Source: Helianthus annuus
Taxonomy: Eukaryota; Streptophyta; Magnoliopsida; Asterales; Asteraceae
NCBI RefSeq assembly: GCF_002127325.2
Contig: NC_035449.2
Span: 82,493,657-82,557,656, forward strand
Direction of reading: 5' to 3'
DNA length: 64,000 nucleotides
In this document: piece by piece, positions 47,215 to 58,496 of the stretch
Position numbering within the stretch: the stretch's first letter is position 1
Layout of the letters: each line of letters opens with the position of its first letter
Position numbers and translations under genes: made by a program
Notes under the pieces: generated by a model
What the model saw: the letters and a program-made list of their open reading frames with translations, nothing else
Told to the model about the DNA's origin: nothing
The model's database searches: none

Positions 47215-47840
47215 ATCGGTTTTCCTTCTCGAACCGCAAGCACCTCCAAACTCTTCACTTCCTCGTCTATGCTTCTTTCCACTTCCACCTGTGACCTGTC
47301 AAACATATAACAATCCTCCATTGCGTTTTCCCCATACATGACTGTGTCGCAAAGAGGTATACACGTGTCAACAATGTCTGCCATATAGTATTCATCATCA
47401 ACTAGAGGGTTCACAAGTTCGGAAAAAACATGCAACCGCAACCTTCGGTTTCCAAATGTCATGTCAACCGTTCCTGTTCTGCAGTCAATTTGAGCATTTA
47501 CAGTTGCTAAAAACGGTCGACCCAAAATCACCGTAGGTTGTTTGGTTGGGTCCTTGGCCACGTAATCAAGTACTAGAAAGTCCACCGAATAGTAAAAATC
47601 CTCGATTTTCACTATCACATCCGAAACAACTCCACGGGGTAGTTTGGGTGTCAAATCGGCTAACACCACAGTGGTGTTTGACGATTGAAGTGGACCAAAC
47701 TCATATTGGTCATATAAACTACCCGGTAGAATGCTTACGCTAGCACCAAGATCTAGAAGCGCCCGGTTGATTTTAAAATCACCTACTTGAATTGAAATGA
47801 TAGGCCCACCCGGATTTTGTGAGTTCGTTTCTGAGTGCAC
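47172..47840 (-). pseudogene. Protease of element B
   Basis: Retropepsin domain with the Athila-type catalytic motif in ALLDLGASVSILPGSLY (D-L-G in place of D-S/T-G), a flap region and the C-terminal VILGRPFLATVNAQID. It would cleave the gag-pol precursor. The join with upstream gag is broken: after KYLKDLCTQKR the frame changes and the usual linker before GGPIISIQVGDF looks shortened, suggesting a deletion. Confidence 0.85.
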
Positions 47841-48598
47841 AAGTCTTTCAAGTACTTAGCGTAAGACGGTACTTGTTTAATTGCATCCAAAAGAGGTAAA
47901 TTTATTTTTACTTGTTTAAAAATTTCCAACAACTCTTCTTGTTGTGGACCTCTTTTGTTTACAATTTTCTTTATGGGTCCCTTCAATGCTTCAGGATAAG
48001 GGGCGGTATTAACCTCCACACCCTTTTCCTTAGCCTTGGGGACGGGGATGGTTACAACGGGAGGGTTATTCTTCTTTTTCAAGTCATTTTTATTTTGACC
48101 CGTTTTACCATCCTCGTTCTCAACTTCACTAGCATCTTCCACCACCCCTTCAACAAACTGGGGTGATGGTGATTTGACACCATTATCTATTACTCGACCA
48201 CTACGTAAAGAAATTTCATTTAAATGTACCTCACGTGTGTTCCTTGAACTTGACCCTTGATGCTTAGGGTTTACCGTGGTGTCACTTGGAAGCTTCCCCA
48301 TGCTTCCCCTTATCTGAGCCATTTCCTCCACGAGTTGGCCCACTTGCTTTGCCAATGCCTCATGTGCTTTATCTCAAATCTCGTTTGTCTTCTTTATCTC
48401 CTTAATATCATTGTGAGATTCTTTTATATTGGTTTGAGATTCTTTTTGCATATTCAGCAAGGCATCCATTTTGGCACTCAAGTCATCGCCACCGGTTTGA
48501 TTGTTCGACCCACTTCCATTACCGCCTTGATTGTTGTAATTCCTTTGGTACCCACCTTGGTAATTGTTGTCCCTACCTTGGTACCCTTGGTTGTAATT
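47783..48598 (-). pseudogene. C-terminal Gag and linker of element B
   Basis: Low-complexity Asn/Gln/Gly-rich stretch, then a coiled-coil-like region (QVGQLVEEMAQIRGSMGKL), a charged linker and a KINLPLLDAIKQVPSYAKYL segment that precedes protease in Athila Gag. In-frame TGA codons at 48599-48601 and 48374-48376 interrupt it, both consistent with CGA-to-TGA change. Not translatable whole. Confidence 0.75.
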
Positions 48599-49696
48599 TC
48601 ATTGATAACCTCCTTGGTTACCACCTTGGCGGTTTTGATATGATGACCCGCTTTGACCTCCTTGATTACCCGATTGAAAATTCGGGTTCATTTGATTTGA
48701 AGCATTACCATATCGGAAGTTAGGGTGATTTCTCAAACCCGGATGGTAAGTGTTGAAGTTCATGTCATATTGCTTCCTATCTCCATACACTTGGTTGACT
48801 TCCTCCGTGTAATCACGTGGCCCCGTTGGACATTGTTCCGCTCTATGTCCAATATCACCACAATCCTCACATACCTCGAATTGAACCACGTTCACTTCTT
48901 TCTTCTTCATTCGAGCCATTTCCCGCTCTAAGGTAGAGATCCGATCTTTAGAGTCAAGATCGGGAAGTGACCGGGAAATGTGATGCTTCTTGGCTCGATC
49001 GGCCGATTCTTTCTCTTTCGAACACTTACTCATCCGTTCCAAGAACTCCCAATCATCATCTTCATGGTTGCTTAGAAGGGTCCCATTGCTTGTTGATTCA
49101 AGTCGGTTCCATGTGTTGTCCTCTAGACCCTGTACAAAGCACTTAACCATCTCCCACTTCTCGATTTGATGATGTGGGCATCTCCGCATCATTTCTTTGA
49201 ATCGACTGAATGCTTCATGCAACAGCTCACCCGATAATTGGCGAAAAGACCTAATTTCATCACGAGCATCATCGGTCTTCGCCATAGAATAGTATTCATC
49301 TAGAAACGCTTGTTGAATTTCTCCCCATGTGCGGATGCTATTGGCCGGCAGGGTAAGGAACCATTGCTTCGCTTTGTCTTTCAATGAGAATTGGAACAAG
49401 CGAAGTTTAACCTCCTCTAGTGCAAAGTTATGCCCCCCGATAGTGTTGCAAACCGAAGAAAATTCCGCCAAATGCGTATACGGCTCATCGTTGGATCTCC
49501 CATTGAAATGAGGAAGTATGTTGATGTAAGGTGGTTTACAATCAAACATCCTTCGCTCACAAACGATTGGTGAATCATTTTCGGTGACAATCGGCCTAAA
49601 ACGGTTATTCACTCCCCGTGGAGGTTGTTGACGACGATAAGGACCATTAACTTCTTGATCATCCATTCTCCGGTTATCCCTCCTATCATCTCTCAC
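48599..49696 (-). pseudogene. Gag capsid and zinc knuckle of element B
   Basis: Retrotransposon Gag domain: HLAEFSSVCNTIGGHNFAL, LFQFSLKDKAKQWFLTLPAN, AFLDEYYSMAKT and RCPHHQIEKWEMVKCFVQGL (residues about 80-220), then a CCHC zinc knuckle CEDCGDIGHRAEQC (about 275-290). It forms the virus-like particle that packages element RNA. The C-terminus is cut by TGA at 48599-48601. The start is set by a frameshift near 49700 rather than a natural ATG. Confidence 0.85.
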
Positions 49697-50593
49697 CCCT
49701 TACTTGATTCCTACCTTGGTTACCTCTTTGATTGCCACCCCCCACAAAACGAGGAATCCGATTAGGGTTGCCATTATTATTGTTATTGTAATACCCGTCA
49801 TTTTAATTTCTTTGGTTGTTATTTCGTGGTTGGCGGTTATTCTCGTAACCACCATTCCTTCTATTCCCATGACCATAATCGTCCTCCCCTCGTAGTTGGC
49901 ATTTTGATAGCCAAACTCTTCATCTTCGTACCCTCTTGCGTGGTAGCCATTACCCTGATTGATATATCCCCAATCTTCATCATCGTCCACTCGATCATCA
50001 TAATAACCCCCATCGTCCGAGTTTTCTGTATGAATGCTTACATGTTCCGGCGATTGATAACCGGGAACACTATAAGGTTCATCATCGGGGATTGCATTCC
50101 TCAATTCGTCGATATTGAAAAATGGGTCTTCATCAGCGGGATTGCCGTGATCACGATTACCTCTACGATCGGAATTGACATTCTGATCATCAAGGTTGAT
50201 GGGTAAAGAAGCTTGTCGATGAAGGGTTTGTTGTTGGGGTGTTCATTGGGTGTTATTGGGATTTTGGTTTCTGAAAGGTGGTGTGGGTGGTCTAGCGTTG
50301 ACGTTACCACCCGATTGCTCTTGAGGTATAGGTTGGACATTTTGGGCGGGATGAAAATTTCCTCGGGATTGGAATTGATTTGGATTGAGGTTTTGGTTTG
50401 AGTTGTAGTTTTGATTGGAGTTGTGGTTCGCCATTGAATCGGTTTCAATGGTCGGTGTGAGTGGTGGTGTTTGGTTGATTTGATTAGAAGCAAGTGTTGC
50501 TTCCAATTGGCTTGCTAAATTCCTTCTTGCTACCCTTTCGATTTCCGGTTCGTAGACTAAAGGTGAAGTCCTCCCGGAGTTCCGTGTATGCAT
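49697..50593 (-). pseudogene. N-terminal Gag leader region of element B
   Basis: Starts with ATG at 50591-50593 (MHTRNSGRTSPLVYEPEIER), the usual style of Athila Gag N-termini, with Asn/Gln/Pro-rich text. An in-frame TGA at 50243-50245 and a frameshift near 49900 (after YQNANYEG) break it before the capsid frame. The TGA sits where CGA would fit. Confidence 0.75.
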
Positions 50594-50727
50594 GCACTAC
50601 CTGTAACCTGCACAAGTAACACACCTCGCGTAACAAGGAAAAAGACAAAGTACATGAAAAGAATTTATGCAACTTAAACAGTTAATCACACGAATTCAAA
50701 CAATATCCAAACACAAAGCGCACGCAC

Positions 50728-50745
50728 TCCCCGACAACGGCGCCA
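50728..50745 (-). other. Primer binding site of B (tRNA-Asp type)
   Basis: Minus strand TGGCGCCGTTGTCGGGGA, five bases from the 5' LTR. It is the Athila PBS complementary to tRNA-Asp with one difference from the copy in element C (GTTGCC). Confidence 0.9.
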
Positions 50746-50750
50746 AAATT

Positions 50751-52118
50751 TGATCGGAGTGTCGCGCTCCGGTCAAAGATAAGATTTATAAGCCCAAATT
50801 ACCCTTCACAATGTGTTAGTGGTAGCAAGGGGTCGAACCACGAAGAGTATGTGGTTTGTGTGTGGATTCAATTGAATTATTAAAAGTGTCACGATTATGA
50901 AGCTTACTAGAATAATTTTGTGTTTTTGTTTAATTGAAAGATATGATTTTAAACTAGATGAATTTATGAAAATGATTAACAACTACTAATTAACAATTGC
51001 AAGAAAATTGGTTACTAGAACAATAATAATAAAAAGGAATCACGCTCGTTTTCGGTAATTGCTAACCTACGGTTTCTACAAGTTTTAGATTTAACTCAAA
51101 TGCATTCGATTAACGGATTTAGTGTACCGTGACTGAGGTGCTACTAGCTATCAACGTCCCGAAGAACGGACAAAAAGACACTTTGTAATCAACACAAGTA
51201 AATCCTAACGACGACAATGCACAATTACATATCACCCTTTCGCAAAGTCATAACTTTTAACATCGTTCGACAATTTACGAATTCACAACAAATGTAACAC
51301 TATTGTCAAAAGTTTCAAAAACCAAACACAAATTGTCACTAAGTTGAAACAAGAACAATTCAAAACCTAAGAATTAACATCTACCTACGCCGGGGTGAAA
51401 CCGAGATGATTAGCCGCTCATGGTTGATGAAACTTGATCACCGGAAGTTTGGAACACGAATGATGTCATCTTTAAGCTTGTAGGATGAAGGAATGGTGGA
51501 TGATTAGGGTTTATGGAATGATTGATGATGGTGAAGTGGTGAATGGATGGAGAATTAGGGTTATGGAGGAATTGGGGATTGTGAAGAATGATGGTGATGA
51601 ATCTTGATTCGGGTGTTGTAATGTTGGAGAAGATGGAATGGTAGGTGAAAGATGTTTGAATAATGGCTCCCCAATCAAGTTCAAACCTCCAAGAAAGTGT
51701 AACTCCCCGAATTGATGGTGAAAATCCCATTTTAATTCGTCAAACAACACCCAAGACAAACTGCTCGTGGATGACATTTGAGACACCGTCGCCGACGGTA
51801 CGTGCTAGCTTGGTTGTCTACGGTCAAAGCAGGCTACGGTGAATTCCACAGGGCGTCGCCGACGGGCTTGTTGGCTGTCGCCGACGGTGCTCCAAATCTC
51901 CAATTCCTGTTTTTTGCGTTTCTTGAGTCCGGTTGACCCGTTTCGCGTTCCGGTGGTTCAGTTTTCGCTCTGGTGACCCGTTTAGCTCCCAATTAGCTCC
52001 TTAAACTTCACCAGACCTGCAAAACACAAATCCTTTTACAAGTAGGCTATTCGGGATAAAAAGTTAATTAAAAACGTAAACTTAGACATAAACGACACCG
52101 GTTTTCGACCACGCATCA
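50751..52118 (-). mobile_element. 5' LTR of element B
   Basis: 1368 bp, TGATCGG...GCATCA. Word cluster CCGTCGCCGACGG at about 51784-51890, with one word less than in the 3' LTR, which explains most of the length difference. Likely promoter elements are AT-rich and not distinct. Confidence 0.9.
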
Positions 52119-52590
52119 GGGGGGTTGGAATTGCTTATCCAACTGACTTATCCGATTGTTTGTGGGTGAAATAATCTGTTTCGAACAAGCAGTTTGAAGT
52201 TGGTTATTTCAAACCAATCACGTCCCCACAGCTCAGTTTTTTCTTTGTTCATAGAAGTAATCTGTCTTTTTTTTTTTTGGAATATAACAATAAACGGCTG
52301 TGTGCGAAAAATATGGCGGAAGTCTCTGCATTTAAGGTTGAAGATGCTATTGCATTGTTTGTCTTCGGTGAATCGGTTATCATGAGGTTAAATATCTTAT
52401 TATTTCAGCTTATATTGTTATATGATTAATAGAACTAGGTTAAGTTAGTATTTGATATATTGATTCATATGGTTTTAAGGTATTCGATTCGAGTTTTATG
52501 AATGCAAAGGTGAATATAAGTTTTATGAATGTGAGAGATGAAGTTACCATAGTTTGTTTAAATTGGTTAATAGAGCTTGTGGATATCTAA
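52119..52590 (+). other. Possible captured exon, unidentified
   Basis: After the GGGGG duplication, an ATG at 52313 opens a 24-codon stretch (MAEVSAFKVEDAIALF...) ending at a GTTAAAT that could be a splice donor. No family recognised. The rest is AT-rich with nothing assignable. Confidence 0.3.
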
Positions 52591-53110
52591 TATACTAACT
52601 CAAGTACGTCTCATGATCTCTTTGTACGTGTACACAGCTCTGAACTTGCAATAGTTGATAGTCAAGCACACGCTTCTATTCACAACAGGAAACAAGTAGC
52701 ATCAATTCTTAGAGAGGAGAGGTTCGTAACTTCGTATAATTTTTAACGAGTAATTATCATTGTTATATTCTATGTATAGCTCTGAACTTGCAACAGTAAT
52801 TGAACAAATGAAGGATCAAGTAGCATCAATTCTTAGAGAGGAGAGGTTCGTAACTTTGTATAATTTTTAACGAGTAATTATCATTGTTATATTCTATGTA
52901 TCGCATTAACTTCAAGATTTGTTATCTGTAAATGATATAGGAAAGAAATGGCCTTAAGAAATGCTGAAATGGAGGCAAATTTGAAACAAGTGGCGGAGAT
53001 AGTGCTGGTGTTAGCGGCGATGGGGATGATGAAGCACTACCACCACCGAGGAGGATGAAGAAAGAAGAGGCTGGTTCTCAAAACTATCTTGCCAAATAGA
53101 TATAAGCATA
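52591..53110 (+). pseudogene. Exon-like fragments of an unidentified coiled-coil protein
   Basis: Two similar blocks (about 52634-52780 and 52781-52910) each contain GTAGCATCAATTCTTAGAGA followed by a donor-like GGTTCGTAAC and the same intron start, so an exon plus intron was duplicated in tandem. Translations read QVASILREER, then further on MEANLKQVAE and a tail DDEALPPPRRMKKEEAGSQN with a stop near 53098. It looks like the C-terminus of a coiled-coil protein with a basic tail. I do not recognise the gene. Confidence 0.4.
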
Positions 53111-53639
53111 TGTTAAGGTTTGTTCTCTTGCATTTAATAGATTTTTAATTGATATTTACTGCGGGCAATTACTGCTCTAAAGAAGGGGCCTTAAATTTCG
53201 TTCCAAAAATGTCAAAAATTATGATGATGATATGGCATCCATTGAAGTTGCAGGTATGAAACTGCGAATAATACATTACATTTAATGTGTTGTAGCTTAT
53301 CGTTTTGATTTGATTTAATATTCATGGTTTTTGATACATACAGTTACTTGTAAGAACATAGTTCAACATTTATATCTTTATTGAAGATACTAGATTAGAA
53401 ACCCGTGTACATGGTTGAATAAAGATTTATTAAATACTTACTAATGAATCTTTAGAAGTTACAAAATGATAATTTGAGATTAGATATGATTGAAATTACG
53501 TACAAGTTCTTAACTAATAATTTAATATATTTGAAGTCAAATATCTCACATAAGCGTATATTTTATATATTATGTTTTATTACATACAAAATGGTGAAAT
53601 AAGAGAATTCGGAAAAAAGAATCTTGGGCTCACATAACT
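53111..53639 (+). other. Intron-like AT-rich stretch
   Basis: No coding sequence assigned. Text near 53390-53445 (AACCCGTGTACATGGTT, later CTAAT) loosely resembles a degenerate Helitron 3' end, but the hairpin is imperfect and the spacing long. Confidence 0.3.
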
Positions 53640-53905
53640 GATGTATCTTTGGCAGGTTCCTGTACACCAAAATGCTTGGAATCAGGTAATTTAATTTCAG
53701 GTTGCTACTTATATGTGCTTATAACAACTTTTTAACAGTTTACTTAAGTTGTTGAACTTTTTTTGGTCTCAGATTGCCAAAGAAGAGGAAAAGGGTGTTT
53801 ACCTCAACCTTTTGAACTTCTTATAAACGACATTATCTTTCTTCTTGACGAAAGTCTCAACAAGATTCTTGAACTCAAAGAACTGGAAGCTGAGATGTCT
53901 AACAC
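53640..53905 (+). pseudogene. Fragment of ubiquitin conjugation factor E4 (UFD2/PUB1-type)
   Basis: Two exons with an intron: exon a (about 53640-53685) encodes YLWQVPVHQNAWNQ and ends at CAG/GTAATT. Exon b starts after TCTCAG at 53773 with IAKEEEKGVYLNLLNFL and continues IIFLLDESLNKILELKELEA. This order matches the UFD2 core of plant E4 ubiquitin-chain assembly factors, which extend ubiquitin chains with a C-terminal U-box. A single missing base near 53823 shifts the frame inside exon b. Sequence after EAEMSNT does not follow the gene, so it is a broken, captured fragment of a protein of roughly 1000 residues. Recognised from memory of the family. Confidence 0.75.
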
Positions 53906-54297
53906 GGAGAGTTGAAAGATGTGGCGAGAGATAAGGCGGCAGCTGATAAAAGAATGAAATTGAACGGAGAGTTGAAAAAGATACCAAATCTTAGTCTACA
54001 AGCATGACTTTGAGCGGCATCTGTTATTGTTGGTGACTCTGCTAAACTTGATCTTTTTTATAGTCTTTCTAATGTATTGTTTATTATTCACTGCTTATGC
54101 ATTTGATACATATGTAATAAGGATGAAAGTAAAGTAGTGAATTTAGTAACTACACATTTGTCATTTTATGATTTTGTATTATTTTTTCAATATGATTTTG
54201 TATTAGTTTTTCATAAATAATGCTCATCAACTTAAAACCATTGTTATTGACACATCTATTGATACAGTGGTTGATACATCTGTTGACTTTGGTTAAC
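53906..54297. other. No recognisable gene
   Basis: AT-rich stretch between the E4 fragment and the A-type LTR. Short runs such as GTTGATACATCTGTTGAC are locally repeated near 54250-54290. Confidence 0.5.
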
Positions 54298-55481
54298 TGA
54301 TGTGCGTTAGGTGTGATATATTTTTTGATGTATATTTTAAGCCCTTTAACACTTTTTAGCCAAGTTCTAAATTTATAAAACACGATATTTAATAACACTA
54401 AACACACATATGGGCAAGTGCACCCATCGTGAGCGTAGTATAGTGTTGGTAAGATACCGAGGTCGTCCAAGGACACAAGAACTTTTAATACCGGTTTATC
54501 CTCAACGTCTAATCAAATCAAAAGTTTAGAAAAAGATGTTAGACTAGAAAAATAAAAACTAACTAAAATGCTGAAAAATAAAATAAAAGTAAAAACAGAT
54601 AGACAAGATGAATCACCTGGATCCGACTCATGTTTAGTGTAACCTTTGAATATTTCCGCACTTTTGCACTTTTTAAGAGATTATCTTAGTTATTGTAGTA
54701 GGCCCCGTTTTTGAAGGTAACGTTACCCTCAACCCAGTAGTTTGAGTCAACAAGGATACAATCCTAAAGGGTTGGATTATTGAAAGATAATTAATTAAGT
54801 TATTAATGCATAATGTGGTAGGCCCCTCTTTTGAAGGTGACGTTACCCTCGGCTAAGTAGTCTAAGTCCGCAGGGATACAGTCCTAAGAAGCCGGGTTAA
54901 AGTTTTAATAGTAGCTTACATATGAGAGGATCAAAGAGTTTGGACCCCCGCCATCCAATACCAGTGGGTATTGAAGGAGGTCCTACTAAATTTAACCCAG
55001 GTCCTTGCAGGATCAATACACTGAACAAGGCAAGACTCTTACCAAACCATTCCCTTAACCCCCGACCAGGTAGCCAACATATCTCCATATAGACCGTGGA
55101 GATATGAATGGTGAAAATCTTTTATTTTATATAAACAGTAAAATAATGCCAAGACACCACGGACAAATGATAACGAAGATTCACCTTCAACATAAGAAAC
55201 AAGTTATTAAAGTCATTAATACATAACCAAATAAAAAATGCAAAAAGATTAAAACTAAAAAGTATTACACTAGACATTTGTCTTCACCAAGTGATGTAAG
55301 AGACTTAGGAAAACATGGCCTTTGATTGTCAAGAACTCTTACGATCAATCTTGGATCCCGAGACAACTCACACACTCTATGATGGATGATGGATGATGGT
55401 GGTGGACGATGGTGTTGTCGTGGTGGTGGAGTGTGGGTGAAGTGTGAGAGAGGTGGTGTGCCAAGGGATGGTTTGCAAATG
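54298..55481 (-). mobile_element. A-family LTR, partial, cut by element E
   Basis: Starts TGATGTGCGTTAGG and follows the A LTR (AAACACACATATGGGCAAGT, GTCGTCCAAGGACACAAGA and so on) up to the region before the TATA box, where it stops at 55481. The remainder should lie beyond element E, outside the window. It is more diverged than the array copies, and the sequence to its left is not A internal DNA. It could be a solo LTR. Confidence 0.8.
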
Positions 55482-56768
55482 TGTCACACCCCAACCGATG
55501 GCGGAATCATCGGGGCATGGCACTGAGTGAAACAGATTGTCCAGAAGTTGAACCTGGTGGATAGAATCCGGTTCTTGAACCGCACAACTACTAGGACGGT
55601 TAGTAAGTCGGCACAAGCTCCGTCTCTATCGGTTTGAAGGCATTGAGTGTAAAAGAGTTGAAAGAAAGTTGGAAAACCATCTTTCAATCCTTTTCACCAT
55701 GTTTATGTTTAGATCAATGAAAGATCTTTGTTTATTTATGTGGAAATCGGCTAGATCCAAGTTATTCTTGGGGGATTGAGGCCAAAACATGAAGTTCTTC
55801 AAGAACACCATGATGACATCATCCTAGAACACTTGAATCTTGATGATTTCATGGTTAAAAGTTAAGATTTGAAAGATAGAAAGGTGTAGGAGTGCGTGTA
55901 GATCAAGAAAGTACAAGATTTAGGACGAAATCTTACCAGAATCGAGAGAAATCTGAGAAAAAGCGAGCTGAGCGTGCTGGTCGGACAGAGGTTTCCAAAA
56001 GTGGAAAGGAGGACAATGACAGGGGTATTTATAGGATGCCAATGAGGAAAGTGCTGGCCGATCGGCCAGGCAGCTTGATCGGACAGCCTGTCCCATCGGA
56101 CAACAGTCCGATCGACTGGCTGTTCGATCGGCTGGTAGCCCGATCGATCAGCTGCACGATTCGAGTGTTCGGTGCGATGATTTTCGATATTTCGATTTCG
56201 ATTGAGGAAGATGCGAGTACGATAGAGTTTCCCATTCAAATTACTTTTAATCCCAACTACTATATCTAACATACAAGCTTCTATATCTCGCACTATCTCT
56301 TCTCTAACAATTATCATAATTCGATTTCGATTGAGTTCGATTAGGTTTTGATTTTGATTCGAGTTTAGATTGATTACCACACATAACATAAAGTAAACAT
56401 GCACAAGTAACACATAAGGCACACACACACGTATAATAACAACCAAAATTTGCGTAGTTCAAGTTTCGAGTTCGATGATGATTAGATTAGTTCGATTACT
56501 GATTAATTGACTTTATCGCATTGTTACTTCCTATCATTCACAGTCGTAAAGCGGTTCGTATCAACAAATATATACTTCGATTACTTCGATTGTAATTAAT
56601 TACTCCACATAATACAACTAACGTAAAAACATTAAAATAGGCTAACTATAGTTAAAGAAGTCAAAACAGGAATTGAGCAAGGAGAGACAGATTGCAATTA
56701 GCAATCTTTTCTCCCTTTAACTTTAATCTTGACTTTGACTTTGACTTTTGGAAACACAGGGTGTTATA
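55482..56768 (-). mobile_element. 3' LTR of element E
   Basis: Low end TGTCACACCCC (complement of GGGGTGTGACA). The high end reads GGGTGTTATA, so on the minus strand it starts TATAACACCC instead of TGTAACACCC, a likely transition in the terminal TG. Minus-strand TATAAATA at about 56023-56030; a cluster of CGATCGG-type words at about 56055-56160 lies just upstream of it. Minus-strand ORFs here are spurious. Confidence 0.82.
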
Positions 56769-56803
56769 GCCTCCCCTTGTTTAGGGAATTTCGTCCCGAA
56801 ATT
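56769..56803 (-). promoter_or_regulatory. Hairpin plus PPT of element E
   Basis: Minus strand: stem AATTTCG, loop GGA, CGAAATT (56787-56803), then ACAAGGGGAGGC (56769-56780) directly before the LTR. Confidence 0.75.
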
Positions 56804-56865
56804 AGGCCGAAGCCGTAACAGACAGCACCGTGAATCACTTTTGAGAACTTTCTCTCTCTAGACTT

Positions 56866-57103
56866 TCACTTGAACAGCTGCGGGTACTTTGCCTTCATGT
56901 CGCTTTCGAGTTCCCAAGTGAACTCTACGCCTCGTTTGCCTTCCCATCGGACTTTCACGATAGGAATGTGCGAGCGTCTGAGCTGCTTGGTTTGGCGATC
57001 CATGATTTCAACAGGCTTTTCCATGAAATGCAGCGTTTCGTTTATTTGGAAGTCATCGAGAGGTACAATTAAATCATGCTCAGCTAGACACTTTCGGAGG
57101 TTT
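56866..57103 (-). pseudogene. Chromodomain end of E integrase
   Basis: C-terminal chromodomain: INETLHFMEKPVEIMDRQTK, LRRSHIPIVKVRWEGK and FTWELESDMKAKYPQLF, matching the end of element D. Just upstream the frame reads into KCLAEHD and meets insertion C at 57103. The first codons of the longer open frame here come from the C LTR and are not part of the gene. The matching other half is at 62337-62818. Confidence 0.88.
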
Positions 57104-58365
57104 TGATGGGTGGTCCGTAGGACAACCCTTAAGTGCCTTAAAAATATTAAAATCCCATGCTTTACACGTTTAATTGTTTGAACTTGGTAACAACTTGTTG
57201 TTTGGACGTGCAGGTGCAAATGGAACTTAAAATGGAAGGAATACGGAGAATAAATGAAAAACTCAGTTTCTGGAATTGAAGAATTAAGAGGATAGCATGA
57301 TAGAGGCCGAAATTACGAAAACGTAGGCGAAAACGGTGAAGAAAACGGAGTTGAAACGAAAAAGTTATGCTGAAAACAAGTTTTCAGGCTGAAGCCTGCC
57401 GTAAGCTACGGCCATTGGCGTAGCTTACGGCGCTCACTGGCACTTTTTGTCACCGTATGACAGTTTAAAGCCACCGTAAGCCATTCCAAGCCACCGTAAG
57501 CTACGGTGGCCACCGTAGCTTACGGCGCTGACCTACGTAAATGTGTAACTTCCACCTTTTAATGCGGATTTATGATGCCCTTTCAAGTCCAATCATTCCC
57601 ATTCGGTTACATACACTTTGGAGACGAATTTTGGGTGTTCTTGAGAGCTTGAAACAAATTCTAAACATCTTGTTAGTGTTTTTAATTCCTATGAACATTG
57701 ATATGTATGTGATGATGATTGTCCAAGTCATGAGTGTCTAAACTTATGGTGATCATCTTTGGTTGAAGGTTATGTAAGACTTTGTGCTTGAATTCCTTAT
57801 TTCTAGAATAACAAACTTTGTCTTTATGATTTATTTGTTATGGTGTGTGCTTGATTGTTTGTAAATTGTTGATTCTTATGTTAATCTAGTTTGAAACCAT
57901 ACGTTCTTGGTGCTGTTGGCAATCGAGATATCATGGGTAGAATTAGGATTGGGTAAGGGTTAATTGGTCATCGGGTAACAACCTCACGTTCTAGGAATCT
58001 GAGTATTTAGTTCCCTTTCATCACTGCAATTAAACACACATGAACTATGTCTATGTAGTTCTTTCTAGTGGAATGATAGCATAAATGTCGAAGCAAACCG
58101 GAAACTAAAGATGGTCATTTGTCTCTAATTTGTTTAGAACCAAAACTTTTCTTTTGCAATTTAATTAGTTAATCTTAGTTTAAAAATCAACCAATCAAAC
58201 CCACTCTTGAATTTATTTTTCTTTCAATTTAGTTTGCTTTAGTGAAGTTAGACATACATCGAGATAGCACGTATTCCACAAACTCCCTGTGTTCGATACC
58301 CACTTACCGCTATCTATTTAGTTGTTATTGGGATTAAATTTGATTGTGACCACGACATCACGTCA
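57104..58365 (+). mobile_element. 5' LTR of element C
   Basis: Starts TGATGGGTGG and ends CATCACGTCA. Palindromic words around CCGTAAGCTACGG and CGTAGCTTACGG at about 57405-57535, including CCACCGTAAGCTACGGTGG. No clear TATA was found below the cluster. Confidence 0.92.
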
Positions 58366-58370
58366 AATTT

Positions 58371-58388
58371 TGGCGCCGTTGCCGGGGA
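58371..58388 (+). other. Primer binding site of C (tRNA-Asp type)
   Basis: TGGCGCCGTTGCCGGGGA, five bases after the 5' LTR; the standard Athila PBS. Confidence 0.92.
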
Positions 58389-58496
58389 GTAGTGCGCAAC
58401 GTGTGTTATCTTGTGTATTAGTTTGAAAAAAAAAAACCAAAAAGATTTCTTTTATGTTCATGATTTACACTTGGTAGTTGAGTTGTGTTGTGCAGG

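Larger units (their letters stand above)
37430..52118 (-). mobile_element. Athila-like Ty3/gypsy element B
   Basis: 14.7 kb with both LTRs (37430-38842 and 50751-52118), a tRNA-Asp-type PBS, degraded gag-pol, an env-position ORF, and a PPT adjoining the 3' LTR. It is flanked by GGGGG on both sides (37425-37429, 52119-52123) inside G runs. It sits in the right Helitron-like element. LTRs differ by roughly 2 percent plus a deletion, so it is older than D. Gag-pol carries several nonsense codons, frameshifts, a deletion and a 299-bp tandem duplication, so it is non-functional. Confidence 0.92.

Noticed and set aside
50728..50745. tRNA genes at the PBS sites (also 16474 and 58371)
   Set aside because: Only 13-18 bases complementary to tRNA 3' ends are present, next to LTRs; no cloverleaf.
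53388..53445. A Helitron 3' end at AACCCGTGTACATGGTT and CTAAT
   Set aside because: The hairpin is imperfect and about 25 bases from the CTAA; kept only as a weak hint.
57104..57219. Extending the chromodomain ORF of E to its upstream ATG
   Set aside because: The N-terminal codons come from the LTR of insertion C; the gene piece ends at 57103.
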